Source: a virus. From it: a stretch of 25,864 bases of DNA. The stretch spans positions 1 through 25,864 of the IMG/VR virus record IMGVR_UViG_3300027985_001934. One strand, given 5' to 3'. Shown one piece after another: positions 7,827-17,364 of this stretch. Position 1 is the stretch's first letter. Each line of letters opens with the position of its first letter. The translations under genes and the position numbers were made by a program. The notes under the pieces were generated by a model, which made no database searches, was not told where the DNA came from, and saw nothing but the letters and a program-made list of their open reading frames with translations.

Positions 7827-8609
7827 TTATATTCTTCTCATTTCATCTATTTTTTTTGCTTTTTGATATGCCAAATTCAAAAACTGCTGAATATTTAGAT
7901 GTTCATAATCCCAATTCATGGGTTCTAAGGATGTAGCGCCTTGATATCCAGTAATTTTTATTTTTTTCATGACACTAATCCAATCTATACTTCCATCAAA
8001 TGGTAGCTGATGTTGATTATGCTTTCCCCCGTTATCTTGTAAATGTAGAGCTATTAATCGATTCCCGTATAGTTTCAACAAATCATCATTAGGGGCGTAA
8101 TTTTGGTGATGACAACTATCATAACAATATCCTACATTTTTTGATTGGAATGTACCTAATATCAACGCCAAATTATTAATATTACTTAGATTTTCAAAAG
8201 CAACTTGAACATCCTTTTTTGCTGCCTCACTAATAATATTTTCTAATCTTTTAATACCTAAATTATTTATTGGATGCTCATCATTAGGTAAATGAATAAC
8301 CATTGTTGGAATATTATTTTGAAAGCAATCTTTTACGCATTGCAAATAACTTTGAAATACGCTTTTTCCATCCAAATTGTCTAATGACAGGCAATTTTGC
8401 TCATGAACTGGCGCGTGAATGTTTTCTATATGCAATCCTGCATTTCTTGCAAATTGAACATCTTTCTGATAACGAATGCCTCTACCGAACTTGTCACTCC
8501 ACCACAGCATTACGCAATCAAAGCCAGCTTTTTTTATCAATTTATATCTTTTTTCAAAAGGCACATCATAACTCGCACCATAACCAAAGCAATCATATAT
8601 TCCTATCAT
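7827..8609 (-). CDS. Sugar phosphate isomerase/epimerase-like TIM-barrel protein (cargo gene)
   Basis: A 260-residue protein of the xylose isomerase-like / AP endonuclease family 2 TIM-barrel group. Candidate metal ligands lie at the usual ends of the strands: E139 (VAFENLS), D164 and H167 (CYDSCHH), H189 and D192 (ALHLQDN) and E229 (SLEP). Together with GFDCVMLW near 29-36 and NIHAPVH near 63-69 they suggest a working divalent-metal site. The substrate cannot be read from sequence; families of this type isomerise or epimerise small sugars. ATG 8609 has AGGGGA a few bases upstream. The gene points against all phage genes around it and has its own promoter and terminator, which is the layout of a lysogenic-conversion (moron) gene. 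An endonuclease IV role is less likely because the full three-zinc ligand set is not seen. Confidence 0.85.
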   Translation of the reverse strand: MIGIYDCFGYGASYDVPFEKRYKLIKKAGFDCVMLWWSDKFGRGIRYQKDVQFARNAGLHIENIHAPVHEQNCLSLDNLDGKSVFQSYLQCVKDCFQNNIPTMVIHLPNDEHPINNLGIKRLENIISEAAKKDVQVAFENLSNINNLALILGTFQSKNVGYCYDSCHHQNYAPNDDLLKLYGNRLIALHLQDNGGKHNQHQLPFDGSIDWISVMKKIKITGYQGATSLEPMNWDYEHLNIQQFLNLAYQKAKKIDEMRRI

Positions 8610-8688
8610 TTAAGTCCCCTACAAATTCCGGTTTGTCAATCCCACGGGGTATTACAACCCGCTTCCATATTGAATGTATTTACTTTAC

Positions 8689-8717
8689 ATTTTATCACGA
8701 AAATATAAAAAATTCAA
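8689..8717 (-). promoter_or_regulatory. Sigma-A-type promoter for the isomerase-like gene
   Basis: On the - strand TTGAAT (8717-8712) and TAAAAT (8694-8689) are separated by 17 bases, about 80 bases ahead of the start codon at 8609. No other gene lies between, so it fits an independent transcript for the cargo gene. Confidence 0.65.
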
Positions 8718-8721
8718 CGTC

Positions 8722-8749
8722 TTGATTTTTAACTTTATACAAGTAAAAT
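8722..8749 (+). promoter_or_regulatory. Possible promoter for the 8840 gene
   Basis: TTGATT (8722-8727) and TAAAAT (8744-8749) are 16 bases apart, about 90 bases ahead of ATG 8840. It lies back to back with the leftward promoter. It would re-supply transcription to the phage genes after the antisense cargo gene. The match is moderate. Confidence 0.35.
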
Positions 8750-8839
8750 GTCCATATTTTGTGACTTGATTTTACAGCCGAAAAGAGTGATTAATGTAAG
8801 TATCGAAAGGCATAAATCATTTTATAGGAGATTTTGAAA

Positions 8840-9553
8840 ATGCAAGAATTTAACTTTAACGTAACAGGTGCAGAACGAAAAAGACTGGTGAGTGCAATCA
8901 GCGAAGTTTTAAATGCGCCGGCAAAATATCTCGGAGCACCATCCTTCGCATATGAAGTGGGTGGATATAATATCAGCATTGATGGGGTTGTCACTGGTGA
9001 AGAAAACCAGAACCTTTTTGCAGGTCTTGCAGAGTATGGATTTACACCAGAGCAGAAACTTCAAGAGGAAACTTCCGCCCAAACAGAGCCGGAAACAAAC
9101 AGACTGGTTATTGAATATCCACTCGACGGTTTTACACTTAAGGCAATCGACAACCTGACCAAGATGGTTTTCGCAAAAGAGGAGCTTATAAAAAAAGCAC
9201 TGGGAGCAGAGGAGTTGCCAATTCAAATCCCCGACGAACAGCACATTGCATTTCCTTGGTTTTCAATAGATTCAGACGGTGATACCGTCAACGCATATGC
9301 ACAATTTATCACCGCCTTGTGTAAAACAGCAAAAGATAAAAAGCGTGTCACATCCACAGCTCCTGAAGTCTTTGAAAATGAAAAATTCGCCATGCGGGTT
9401 TGGCTGATAAGTCTGGGTATGGTCGGCACGGAATTTAGTACAGCACGAAAGCTAATGATGAAAAATCTCAATGGGAATTCCGGCTGGCGTTATGGAAAAC
9501 CAGAAAAAATTATCCCTGCCACCGAGGGAAGTGAGGTGCAATGTGATGAATAA
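8840..9553 (+). CDS. Conserved phage-associated protein of unknown function
   Basis: A 237-residue soluble protein with no signal peptide or membrane segment. It opens MQEFNFNVTGAERKRLVSAI and has a predicted alpha/beta N-terminal half (about 1-75) with GGYNISIDGVVTG, an acidic, Gln/Glu/Thr-rich linker (about 75-92), and a C-terminal half rich in Lys and Glu that ends with LNGNSGWRYGKPE. From memory, similar clostridial phage proteins are deposited as 'virulence-related protein', a label that does not establish a function. ATG 8840 has AGGAG at 8826-8830, nine bases upstream; the TTG at 8834 is too close to that site. It overlaps the following DUF4314 gene by eight bases, so the two are co-translated. 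It belongs to the usual block between the methylase and the large terminase. Confidence 0.75.
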   Translation: MQEFNFNVTGAERKRLVSAISEVLNAPAKYLGAPSFAYEVGGYNISIDGVVTGEENQNLFAGLAEYGFTPEQKLQEETSAQTEPETNRLVIEYPLDGFTLKAIDNLTKMVFAKEELIKKALGAEELPIQIPDEQHIAFPWFSIDSDGDTVNAYAQFITALCKTAKDKKRVTSTAPEVFENEKFAMRVWLISLGMVGTEFSTARKLMMKNLNGNSGWRYGKPEKIIPATEGSEVQCDE

Positions 9554-9779
9554 TTTCCCTTCACAAGCTGAAATATTGCGCTTACGGACGAAATATCCGC
9601 CCGGCACACGGGTTGAACTGACCGCACCAATGAATGATCCATACATCAAGCTTAATGCAGGAGAACGCGCAACGGTATTGGGCGTGGACGATGCAGGGAA
9701 TATACTTTGTCGGTGGGATTGCGGATCGGGGCTGAATTTGATTACAGCTGTGGATGAGTTTAGGATTGTGGGTGAATAG
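9546..9779 (+). CDS. DUF4314 family protein
   Basis: A 77-residue protein with the pattern of DUF4314: RTKYPPGTRVEL (about 14-25), then MNDPY and LNAGERATVLGVDDAGNI (about 37-54), CRWDCGSGL (about 55-63) and a final DEFRI. The fold is probably a small SH3-like barrel judging by the alternating strand pattern; the function is unknown. ATG 9546 follows GAGGTG (9533-9538) and sits inside the last codons of the preceding gene, so translation is coupled. It is the last + strand phage gene before the antisense defence cassette. In related phages the large terminase usually follows closely, which places the left edge of the insertion just after this stop. Confidence 0.85.
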   Translation: MNNFPSQAEILRLRTKYPPGTRVELTAPMNDPYIKLNAGERATVLGVDDAGNILCRWDCGSGLNLITAVDEFRIVGE

Positions 9780-9935
9780 TATACAAAAAGGGTAGGAATA
9801 CAACTTATATAGGGAGTGTTGATACAAAAATACAATTCGGCTAGTCAGGGATGAACTTCTGCATCCATGCTCTCTATTTGTATGTTTCAATGCATTTTGT
9901 TAAGAAAAGTTTTTTGAATTTGCAAGGAATCAAAA

Positions 9936-12900
9936 TTACACAATTTCTTCCTCACACATTTTTTCCGCTTGCTCAATGATTAATTCAACTGCAGTAGGTT
10001 GTTTATCAGGCGGGTATTTATATTTTCTAAGAAGTCTCTTAATGGTAATTCTCATTTGTGCTCTAACACTTTCCCGAATATCCCAATCCACCTTGATATT
10101 GCTCTTTATACTGATGGTAAGCTCCTTAGCTATTTGCTTTAAAATGTCATTCTCATAGAATTCCTTAGCGGATTCATTCGAAGATATTGCATCATAAAAA
10201 GCTAACTCATAATCTGACAGCCCAAGTTCCGCTCCTCTCTTATGAATGTTGTTCATATCCTTCGCCATATCAACCAAAGCCTTAATGACCTCAGCAGTTT
10301 CCAAGGAGCGTTTTTCGTATTGGTTGACCGATGCTTCAAGCATCTCAGAGAATTTTTTGGCTTGTACTACGTTATTTTTCGCGATAGACTTGATTTTTCC
10401 ATCTAACAGTCTACGCAATAGTTCCAGTGCTAAGTTCTTTTGCGGTAGCCCTTTTACTTCCTCTAAAAACTCGTCTGATAGAATAGAAATGTCAGGTTTG
10501 TTTAACCCAACAGAAGCCAAAATATCTACAACCTCTTCCGAAATTACCGACTTAGAGACTAACTGGCTGATTTCATATTCAATCTGATCCCTTGTCTTTC
10601 TTGGCTTATCTTTCGGTAAAATCTTTATAATTCCAGACTTAACGGCTTTGAAATAGCTAATCTCAATATTGATCTGCAACGCCGCATCTGAAGTCGAACA
10701 CAAAGCGTACGCTTTACCAATCTCTGCGACCAAGTTTAAAAACTCTTTTTTATCGCCCTCATCCCTGCCAAGGACGAAATCGACACCTTTAATGATACAC
10801 TGTATGCGTTCTGATGATGTGCCTGTAAGGTATGATGAGTAATCTAAACCATGCAGAACCCTCTGTATTTGCTCGTATTTTTCTAACATCAAGTCGATAG
10901 CAATTTGTGGATCAATACCTGTTGTTTTCTTGTCCGATGGGGTATATTGAGCCAGTGCACTTCTGAGATTATCAGCAATTCCAATATAATCGACAACTAA
11001 CCCACCGGGCTTGTCCTTAAACACCCGATTAACTCTTGCAATTGCTTGCATTAAGTTGTGACCACTCATAGGTTTATCAATATACATCGTGTGTAAACAA
11101 GGCACATCAAAGCCGGTGAGCCACATATCACATACAATTACAATTTTCAATTCATCATTAACATCTTTCATCCTCTTTGCCAGCATCTTTTTCTGCAAAG
11201 CCGTAGTAGAATGTAGTTGAAAATCAGCGGGATCTGATGCAGCAGATGTCATTATAACTTTAATAACACCTTTATCGACCTCATCACTGTGCCATTCAGG
11301 GCGATGCTCAACAATCATTGAGTATAGTTTGACAGCTATCTTTCTTGACATAGCAACGAACATAACCTTGCCGTCGATTGCTTTTTGCCGCAGATCATAG
11401 TGTGTAAGGAAATCCTTAACAACAACATCAATTCTACCATCAGTTCCGACAATGGCTTCTAATCGAGCCCACTTGCGTTTTTGCGTTTCAGCGTAGGTTT
11501 CTTCTTGACCCTCAAGGATGTTTTCATACTCTTCATCAATACGAGGTTTTAAGTCTTGTGAAATATCCAATTTGGCAATACGGCTCTCATAATAAATGGG
11601 AACTGTAGTTTTGTCCTTGACCGCTTGTGTCAAGTCGTAAATGTCGATGTATTCACCAAAAAGTGCAGGGGTGTTTTTGTCGCTCAATTCGACGGGTGTG
11701 CCAGTAAATCCGATGAAGGATGCGTTTGGCAAAGCATCTCGCATATGTTTTGCAAAGCCAAAGGACACCTTGCCATCCTTTTCTTTTGCCTCTAAACCAT
11801 ACTGACTCCTATGGGCTTCATCTGCAATTACTACAACATTGAGCCTTGTGGTGAGTGTTGCAATGGACTGATCGCTTTCATCCGGTGAAAACTTTTGAAT
11901 TGTTGTGAAAATAATGCCACCCGCTTTAACGCTTAGCAGTTCACGCAGTTGACTTCGGGTTTCGGCTTGTTGAGGTGTTTGACGAAGATAGTCGGCACTC
12001 TTAGAAAACGTGGTAAAAAGTTGGTCATCAAGATCGTTTCTATCTGTTATGACAACAATCGTAGGGTTATTCAACTCCATAACCAACTGCCGTGTGTACA
12101 TTAGCATAGAAAAGCTTTTGCCACTTCCCTGAGTATGCCAAATAACACCCGCTTTTCTGCTACCATTTTCAGCAGTAGCAAGGTGCGTTTCGTAAAGAGC
12201 TTTATTGACCGCGAAATATTGATGATAGCCAGCCAAAATCTTGAAAGACTTTTCATCCTCATGGACGTAAAAGCTATACTCTGAGATAATGCTTAAAAAT
12301 CTTTTTTTATCCATCATTCCATACAACATTACTTGCAATTGTGAAAGAGACAAATGATTGTCGTTTTTTCCATCAATTGTTCTCCAAAACATAAAGCGAT
12401 CAAGGTCAGAAGTTATCGTTCCAACTTTTGCATTTATTCCGTCACTGGTTATCAAAAATGCGTTGTAGTTGAATAATGTAGGAATATCTCTTTTGTAAGT
12501 CTGTAATTGATTGAATCCATCTACAATGTCGGTATCTTCATTTGTGGCATTTTTTAATTCAATTACCACAAGGGGAATCCCATTCATAAATACAACAACA
12601 TCCGGTCTGCGTTCCTTACCATTTTCGATAATGGTGTATTGATTAACCGCTAAAAATTCATTATTTTCAATGTCATTGCCATCAAAAATATAAGCTTTTT
12701 CCGTTTTAATGCTACCATCTTCTTGACGAACTTCAACATCGATCCCGTCGGTAATAAACTTTTGAAAAGCAATGTTGTTTTGCACAATTGATAGACTTTG
12801 CTGACGAGTAATCTTTTTTACCAACTCAGCTAGGACAGAGTGAGAGTATTGTCTGTTAATGCGTTTGAGTGCGCTATGAAGACGTTCATAAAGAACCACA

Positions 12901-13031
12901 TCTCCAAAACCCTCTCGTTCGGCAAAACTCCCTCCCTTGGATATATCTGGTCCGTAGAGTGTTTGATAGCCTAAGTCCTGAAACCATTCTAAAGTTGCTT
13001 GTTCGAGATCGCTTTCTACAAACTGAGACAT
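9936..13031 (-). CDS. hsdR: Type I restriction enzyme, R (translocase/nuclease) subunit
   Basis: A 1031-residue motor and cutting subunit. The N-terminal HsdR nuclease domain shows RRPDVVVF (PD at about 143-144) followed by LVVIELK (about 154-160), the PD...ExK core. The superfamily 2 helicase follows: TQGSGKS (Walker A, about 300-306), VIADEAHRSQYG (DEAH box), GFTGTP (motif III) and QAIARVNR (motif VI). The C-terminal region is helical and probably contacts HsdM. A GTG at 13040 is in frame, but ATG 13031 has AGGTG at the proper distance. The start lies within the final codons of the FRG-domain gene (stop 13033), a tight coupling. With HsdM and HsdS it cleaves unmodified DNA at a distance from the recognition site after ATP-driven translocation. 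All key motifs are present. No clear terminator is seen after its stop. Confidence 0.95.
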   Translation of the reverse strand: MSQFVESDLEQATLEWFQDLGYQTLYGPDISKGGSFAEREGFGDVVLYERLHSALKRINRQYSHSVLAELVKKITRQQSLSIVQNNIAFQKFITDGIDVEVRQEDGSIKTEKAYIFDGNDIENNEFLAVNQYTIIENGKERRPDVVVFMNGIPLVVIELKNATNEDTDIVDGFNQLQTYKRDIPTLFNYNAFLITSDGINAKVGTITSDLDRFMFWRTIDGKNDNHLSLSQLQVMLYGMMDKKRFLSIISEYSFYVHEDEKSFKILAGYHQYFAVNKALYETHLATAENGSRKAGVIWHTQGSGKSFSMLMYTRQLVMELNNPTIVVITDRNDLDDQLFTTFSKSADYLRQTPQQAETRSQLRELLSVKAGGIIFTTIQKFSPDESDQSIATLTTRLNVVVIADEAHRSQYGLEAKEKDGKVSFGFAKHMRDALPNASFIGFTGTPVELSDKNTPALFGEYIDIYDLTQAVKDKTTVPIYYESRIAKLDISQDLKPRIDEEYENILEGQEETYAETQKRKWARLEAIVGTDGRIDVVVKDFLTHYDLRQKAIDGKVMFVAMSRKIAVKLYSMIVEHRPEWHSDEVDKGVIKVIMTSAASDPADFQLHSTTALQKKMLAKRMKDVNDELKIVIVCDMWLTGFDVPCLHTMYIDKPMSGHNLMQAIARVNRVFKDKPGGLVVDYIGIADNLRSALAQYTPSDKKTTGIDPQIAIDLMLEKYEQIQRVLHGLDYSSYLTGTSSERIQCIIKGVDFVLGRDEGDKKEFLNLVAEIGKAYALCSTSDAALQINIEISYFKAVKSGIIKILPKDKPRKTRDQIEYEISQLVSKSVISEEVVDILASVGLNKPDISILSDEFLEEVKGLPQKNLALELLRRLLDGKIKSIAKNNVVQAKKFSEMLEASVNQYEKRSLETAEVIKALVDMAKDMNNIHKRGAELGLSDYELAFYDAISSNESAKEFYENDILKQIAKELTISIKSNIKVDWDIRESVRAQMRITIKRLLRKYKYPPDKQPTAVELIIEQAEKMCEEEIV

Positions 13032-13032
13032 A

Positions 13033-14550
13033 TCAATCACCTACTCTTTCTGTTTCAACTTGGATCATTTTATTCACAATTAGCTCTGCCACTTGTTCGC
13101 ATAACTTGTTTTCTATCTTGAGCATTCTAAGAGCCTTCTTGATAATTAATTTGTTATAAGAGACCTTATCTGGAAAGTTAAACCAATCGGGTTGAGTAAA
13201 TAGATTCTTGCTGCGTTTGACTTCTCGTATTGCTCGTTCATTTAATTTCTTATCACCGATATGCGAAATTATGGCTTTTTCAATAATTGTGTTTTTATTT
13301 GTAACTCTACGATCAAAGGCTTCTTTAGCTTCCTCAATCTCCTGTGAAGCGTGCAAAACTTCGCTATTTTTGTTGGAAATCCGCTCTAATATTATATCGA
13401 TATCTTCTGCACTTTCTTTTGATAGCTGTTTTGTCGTTTGTTTTATGTATTGCGCCTGATGTTCAAGTTCTGGAAAAAGTGTTGCGTGACTAATCCCCAA
13501 CTGCTCAAGTTCTTTTAAAATATGTTCTTTGCATTCCGGTGGAATTACATAAGAGTGTAATTTTTCAACACGCTTTTCCGGCAAATCAAAGAGTTTGCGG
13601 TGATCATTTGGCAACTTAGTATATTCAGACTTAATATAGCTGATTGTTGCATTTTCGCCTTCACCAACCACATCTTCATCTAAAGTGATTTTCCCATCAC
13701 GAAGATCGCGAAGATAATCATTTCTCATGTTTTTTATATTCGAAACACATTTGTTTTTAATATCAAAAGGTATCTTTTTAAGTGCAAATAAGTCTGATTC
13801 TTGCTTATTATATATCAATCCAAATATGATGAAAGCTCCGGACTGGGCTTTAATTCTTGCGTTATTCATGCTTGAAACAACGCTTCTGTAGGGCTTCTCA
13901 ATCAAATATTGCACGAGTCGATCGTCATCAAAGTCTCCTTCCATATAAGGACGCAATTTCATTATAAATTTCGAGAGAGTAAAGCTATCTTCTTTGCAAA
14001 AATGCGCCAGTTCTGCCAATACGGTTATTCGATCATCGTCAGGTTCTAGTGGATCATCTGCAATAACAAATACCTCGCCGTAGGTTTTCTTTTCCAGTAC
14101 AGCATCGTTGATTATCGTCTGTGCGTTCTCAGAAAGAATTGCTTTTTCATTCTCAGAAATCAGAGTAGCTATTTTTTTATATTCTTTTACTTCATCGCTT
14201 TGCTCACAGGCAAAATACAATGCTACCAACGGATTGTTGGTTACATCAAGCAATCTACTCGGAAGACCATAGTGTTGCATTTTTGTAAGCTTTTCGTAAG
14301 CTGAATTTTGATTAGAAAAATCAGAGGGGCTGGAAAGCAACAATCGACTATACATATTGCTTTCCTCAGCAAGCCAGCCATTGCGAAAAATACTTGGGTG
14401 AACACTCCATTCCGCATTTCTTTGACCTCTAAAAAACAGACGACCGGGATTCTGTGAATTATCCAAAGCCTTGTCCAACAACTTTATCTCATTAACAAAT
14501 TCATGGACAGAGTGTATGAATTTAATTGCATTAATATTTTTCTCTTCCAA
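13033..14550 (-). CDS. FRG-domain protein embedded in the type I R-M operon
   Basis: A 505-residue protein. The N-terminal FRG domain is clear: FRGQ (40-43), then MQHYGLPSRLLD (91-102) and NPLVALYFA (105-113). FRG is named after its conserved Phe-Arg-Gly; its biochemical activity is not settled as far as I know. Residues about 330-505 are charged and helical with likely coiled-coil stretches (for example QEIEEAKEAFDRR near 415). The gene starts three bases after the hsdS stop and its last codons meet the hsdR start, so it is made together with the R-M subunits. No membrane segment is seen. It could be an abortive-infection effector guarded by the R-M system, a regulator of restriction, or a separate defence protein. 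R-M-linked ORFs are a known class, but I do not recognise this one as characterised. Confidence 0.85.
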   Translation of the reverse strand: MEEKNINAIKFIHSVHEFVNEIKLLDKALDNSQNPGRLFFRGQRNAEWSVHPSIFRNGWLAEESNMYSRLLLSSPSDFSNQNSAYEKLTKMQHYGLPSRLLDVTNNPLVALYFACEQSDEVKEYKKIATLISENEKAILSENAQTIINDAVLEKKTYGEVFVIADDPLEPDDDRITVLAELAHFCKEDSFTLSKFIMKLRPYMEGDFDDDRLVQYLIEKPYRSVVSSMNNARIKAQSGAFIIFGLIYNKQESDLFALKKIPFDIKNKCVSNIKNMRNDYLRDLRDGKITLDEDVVGEGENATISYIKSEYTKLPNDHRKLFDLPEKRVEKLHSYVIPPECKEHILKELEQLGISHATLFPELEHQAQYIKQTTKQLSKESAEDIDIILERISNKNSEVLHASQEIEEAKEAFDRRVTNKNTIIEKAIISHIGDKKLNERAIREVKRSKNLFTQPDWFNFPDKVSYNKLIIKKALRMLKIENKLCEQVAELIVNKMIQVETERVGD

Positions 14551-14553
14551 AAG

Positions 14554-15774
14554 CTATTCCTCCCGTACTGGTAGTTCACCACTCATCAGCTTTGGCAGAA
14601 GTGTATCCCTTATTTCAGCTAGTATAGCATTTTCTTCTTTTAGTAATGCTATTTTTTGCTCAATAAGCTTTGCTATTTCCTCAAATCGTAATTGTAATTC
14701 TATTGGTGGCACTACCATATCAAACATTTTAAACGCTTCAAATGGAAAGTTTTGACGAGTTGTCCCAATAGCATGATGCTTGATGTTTTCTAAAAACATT
14801 GGCTGCTTCATGTAATAGTAAAAAAAAGTAGGGGTAATGGATTCTTTCATCTCAAATACAATATAAATAGGGCTAACCAAACCGACCTCAAAATCGGTTA
14901 ACATTGCAATTGAGCCAATGTTTGCTCTGGCAGGATTGTACGCAACCTGATTTCGCCGTACTACTTTGTAATTTGTGGTGCTTTGACTATAAACCTGTTT
15001 TGTAAAGACATCATCAGATAGTTTGAATTCTCCTTCTTTAACGACTGAAAGTACAGGATAATCACTATTCTCGTTGTTTTTATTTTTAACTTCTGCTATA
15101 TTATCAAAAACAGTTGAACGTTGCCAACCTTTTGGAATGTCGTTTTCAGATTTCCCGGCTGTATTTGTATAATTGAAATTTCCGAACCAATTTTTATAAA
15201 TTAATTGAACTGTTTTCTTCAGCAAAGTGACTTGTTCATCATTATTGATAATTTTTGAAACTAAAGAGCGTATTTTTTTCGCAATACTTTTTTGAATTTC
15301 AACGTGAGGCAGTATTAATTCTATCTCATTTAACAATTTAATAGGTAACTGAGGTTGCGCGCTACCTGTCTTGATTTGTTCAATTTGATTTTTAACAAAG
15401 CTGGATTGGATTTGATAATATAAATATTCTGAGCAGTATTCATTTGGGTTTACACGTAAAATGACCATGCCAGAATTAATTCGAATATTATTAAATGGTA
15501 TTAACGCATTATAAAGAGCTGTGTTGCCTACAGTACCTCGAGTTGTTAAAATGATATCGTTCCTTAACAATTTTCCGTTTTTTAGCATTGAATCTTTTTC
15601 TTCGGTTATAAACATAGTGTTTTCAAAATTGAACCCACTAATTGTCACATTTTTGGCATTTAAAAATAAGCAAAATTCCTGATCATAAAAATCACTTTGC
15701 TGAGGATAGTTTTTCCCGCGATCTCCATCTATGATCAAAATGTTTGTATTTTTTATAGGTTTAGCATTATACAC
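14554..15774 (-). CDS. hsdS: Type I restriction enzyme, S (specificity) subunit
   Basis: A 406-residue protein with two target-recognition domains, each followed by a helical conserved region. The first half runs from IIDGDRGKNYP (about 14-24) to TGSAQPQLPIKLLNEIELILP and the first long helix ending in LIYKNWF (about 190-197). The second half begins DIPKGWQ and ends GTTRQNFPFEAFKMFDMVVPP, with a final coiled coil closed by IRDTLLPKLMSGEL. The two halves show the same order of elements, as expected for a pseudo-dimeric subunit reading a split DNA site. The start is GTG 15774 with GGAGG (15786-15782) seven bases upstream. It lies 15 bases after hsdM. HsdS sets the sequence that HsdM methylates and HsdR attacks; the recognition site cannot be read from the protein. 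Confidence 0.93.
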   Translation of the reverse strand: MYNAKPIKNTNILIIDGDRGKNYPQQSDFYDQEFCLFLNAKNVTISGFNFENTMFITEEKDSMLKNGKLLRNDIILTTRGTVGNTALYNALIPFNNIRINSGMVILRVNPNEYCSEYLYYQIQSSFVKNQIEQIKTGSAQPQLPIKLLNEIELILPHVEIQKSIAKKIRSLVSKIINNDEQVTLLKKTVQLIYKNWFGNFNYTNTAGKSENDIPKGWQRSTVFDNIAEVKNKNNENSDYPVLSVVKEGEFKLSDDVFTKQVYSQSTTNYKVVRRNQVAYNPARANIGSIAMLTDFEVGLVSPIYIVFEMKESITPTFFYYYMKQPMFLENIKHHAIGTTRQNFPFEAFKMFDMVVPPIELQLRFEEIAKLIEQKIALLKEENAILAEIRDTLLPKLMSGELPVREE

Positions 15775-15789
15775 GTTCTCACCTCCGAA

Positions 15790-17340
15790 TTATAGGGTAA
15801 ATCCAATGGTTTTAAGCTGTTTTTTCAATTCTGCGTCTAAGTTTTTCGATTCGCTCATAATATCAGAAAGTTTTTTTATCAACCTATTCATTTTTTCTTC
15901 AAATGGCTCGTTATCATCTTCAACCAGATTAATCCCTACATAACTTGCAGGGGTAAGGTTATAATCCTTCGCCTTGATTTCCTCTAATGTTGCAACTTTC
16001 CAAAAGCCTTGTTTATCTTCATAGCTAAAGACTGTACCATCTTTCTTTATCGCTTTATTTTCGTGGTTACGAAAAGAATGATAGGCAGCAGTTATGTCAT
16101 CAATTGCTTTCTGTGTAAGTTGTCGCTGTGTACGACTATCTTCATATTGTTCTGTTTCCATATTGCGTGCATCAATAAACAAAATTTCACCATGTCTGTC
16201 ACGATGTCCATTTTTCAATTTATTTCGCGCAACAAACCAAAGGCACACAGGAATAGAAGTCGTTGAGAACAATCCTCCCGGTAAGGTTACAATACAGTCG
16301 ATTTTATCATCCTCAATCAAATTCTTGCGAATAGTGTATTCGCTGATAGTAGAAGATGAAAGAGAGCCATTAGCCAGAACAAACCCAGCCGTTCCACTCG
16401 GTGCTAAGTGATAAAGCATATGCAAAATCCAAGCATAGTTGGCATTTCCTGTTGGTGGGATTCCATACTTGCCCCAACGAGCGTCATCAATTAGGCGTTC
16501 GCCACCCCAGTCGCTGATGTTAAATGGAGGATTAGCCATGATGTAGTCCGCCTTTAAGCTCTTGTGCTGGTCATTGTGGAACGAGTCTGCATTCTGTTGC
16601 CCCAAATTTGCTTCAATGCCACGGATAGCTAAGTTCATTCTGCAAAGCTTCCAAGTATTGTAGTTTGACTCTTGTCCGTAAATAGCAAGTTGACCATCAA
16701 GTCTACCTTGTCTATCCTCAACAAATTTTTCGCTTTGTACAAACATACCTCCCGAACCGCAGCAGGGGTCGTACACACGCCCATCGTGGGGTTCAATCAT
16801 AGCAACAATAAGTTCAACAACACTTCTTGGAGTGTAGAATTCTCCACCGAGCTTACCTTCGGCACGAGCAAATTTGCCCAAGAAGTATTCATATACAGTG
16901 CCTAATGTATCTTTGCTGGCATCACTACCAATTTCAAGTTCAGAAAGCAAATCGACAAGCCTTCCTAACGATGTTTTATCCAAGGATGCTCTTCCAAAAT
17001 CTTTAGGAAGCACACCACGCAGAGGAGAGTTTTCTTTTTCAATCTCATACATAGCATTGTCAATCACTTGACCAATAGTAGGGTCTTTAGCTTTGTTTTT
17101 GATATTATCCCAGCGCGCATTTTGAGGAACCCAAAATACATTTTTTGCAACATATTCATCTCTATCTTCAGGATCGGCATATTCGTCCTGCGAAACTTCT
17201 TCATATGCTCTTTCAAAGCTGTCAGAAATATACTTAAGAAAAATCAACCCTAAGCAAACGTGTTTATACTCGGCAGAATCCATATTGTTGCGTAACGAAT
17301 CCGCCATTTTCCATAAATCTTCTTTTCTCAACTCAGCCAT
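15790..17340 (-). CDS. hsdM: Type I restriction enzyme, M (N6-adenine methylase) subunit
   Basis: A 516-residue methylase. The N-terminal HsdM helical domain (MAELRKEDLWKMADSLR... through about 130) is followed by the catalytic domain with GGEFYTPR (165-172), DPCCGSGG (191-198, AdoMet binding motif I) and NPPFN (270-274, catalytic motif IV), the gamma-class order for N6-adenine. The C-terminus (about 440-516) contains a helical segment that would contact HsdS. ATG 17340 has GGAGG seven to eight bases upstream. It starts 24 bases after the xre stop and 15 bases before hsdS. With HsdS it makes the modification enzyme; with HsdR added, the restriction complex. The length and motif set are normal, with no sign of decay. 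Confidence 0.96.
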   Translation of the reverse strand: MAELRKEDLWKMADSLRNNMDSAEYKHVCLGLIFLKYISDSFERAYEEVSQDEYADPEDRDEYVAKNVFWVPQNARWDNIKNKAKDPTIGQVIDNAMYEIEKENSPLRGVLPKDFGRASLDKTSLGRLVDLLSELEIGSDASKDTLGTVYEYFLGKFARAEGKLGGEFYTPRSVVELIVAMIEPHDGRVYDPCCGSGGMFVQSEKFVEDRQGRLDGQLAIYGQESNYNTWKLCRMNLAIRGIEANLGQQNADSFHNDQHKSLKADYIMANPPFNISDWGGERLIDDARWGKYGIPPTGNANYAWILHMLYHLAPSGTAGFVLANGSLSSSTISEYTIRKNLIEDDKIDCIVTLPGGLFSTTSIPVCLWFVARNKLKNGHRDRHGEILFIDARNMETEQYEDSRTQRQLTQKAIDDITAAYHSFRNHENKAIKKDGTVFSYEDKQGFWKVATLEEIKAKDYNLTPASYVGINLVEDDNEPFEEKMNRLIKKLSDIMSESKNLDAELKKQLKTIGFTL

Positions 17341-17364
17341 TTCACTTACCTCCGTTATATAATT

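Noticed and set aside
9780-9935. Search for a terminator or direct-repeat boundary at the left cassette edge
   Set aside because: Only a 5-bp stem (GGATG/CATCC near 9848-9866) without a T run was found, and no direct repeat shared with the right edge near 22360-22460.
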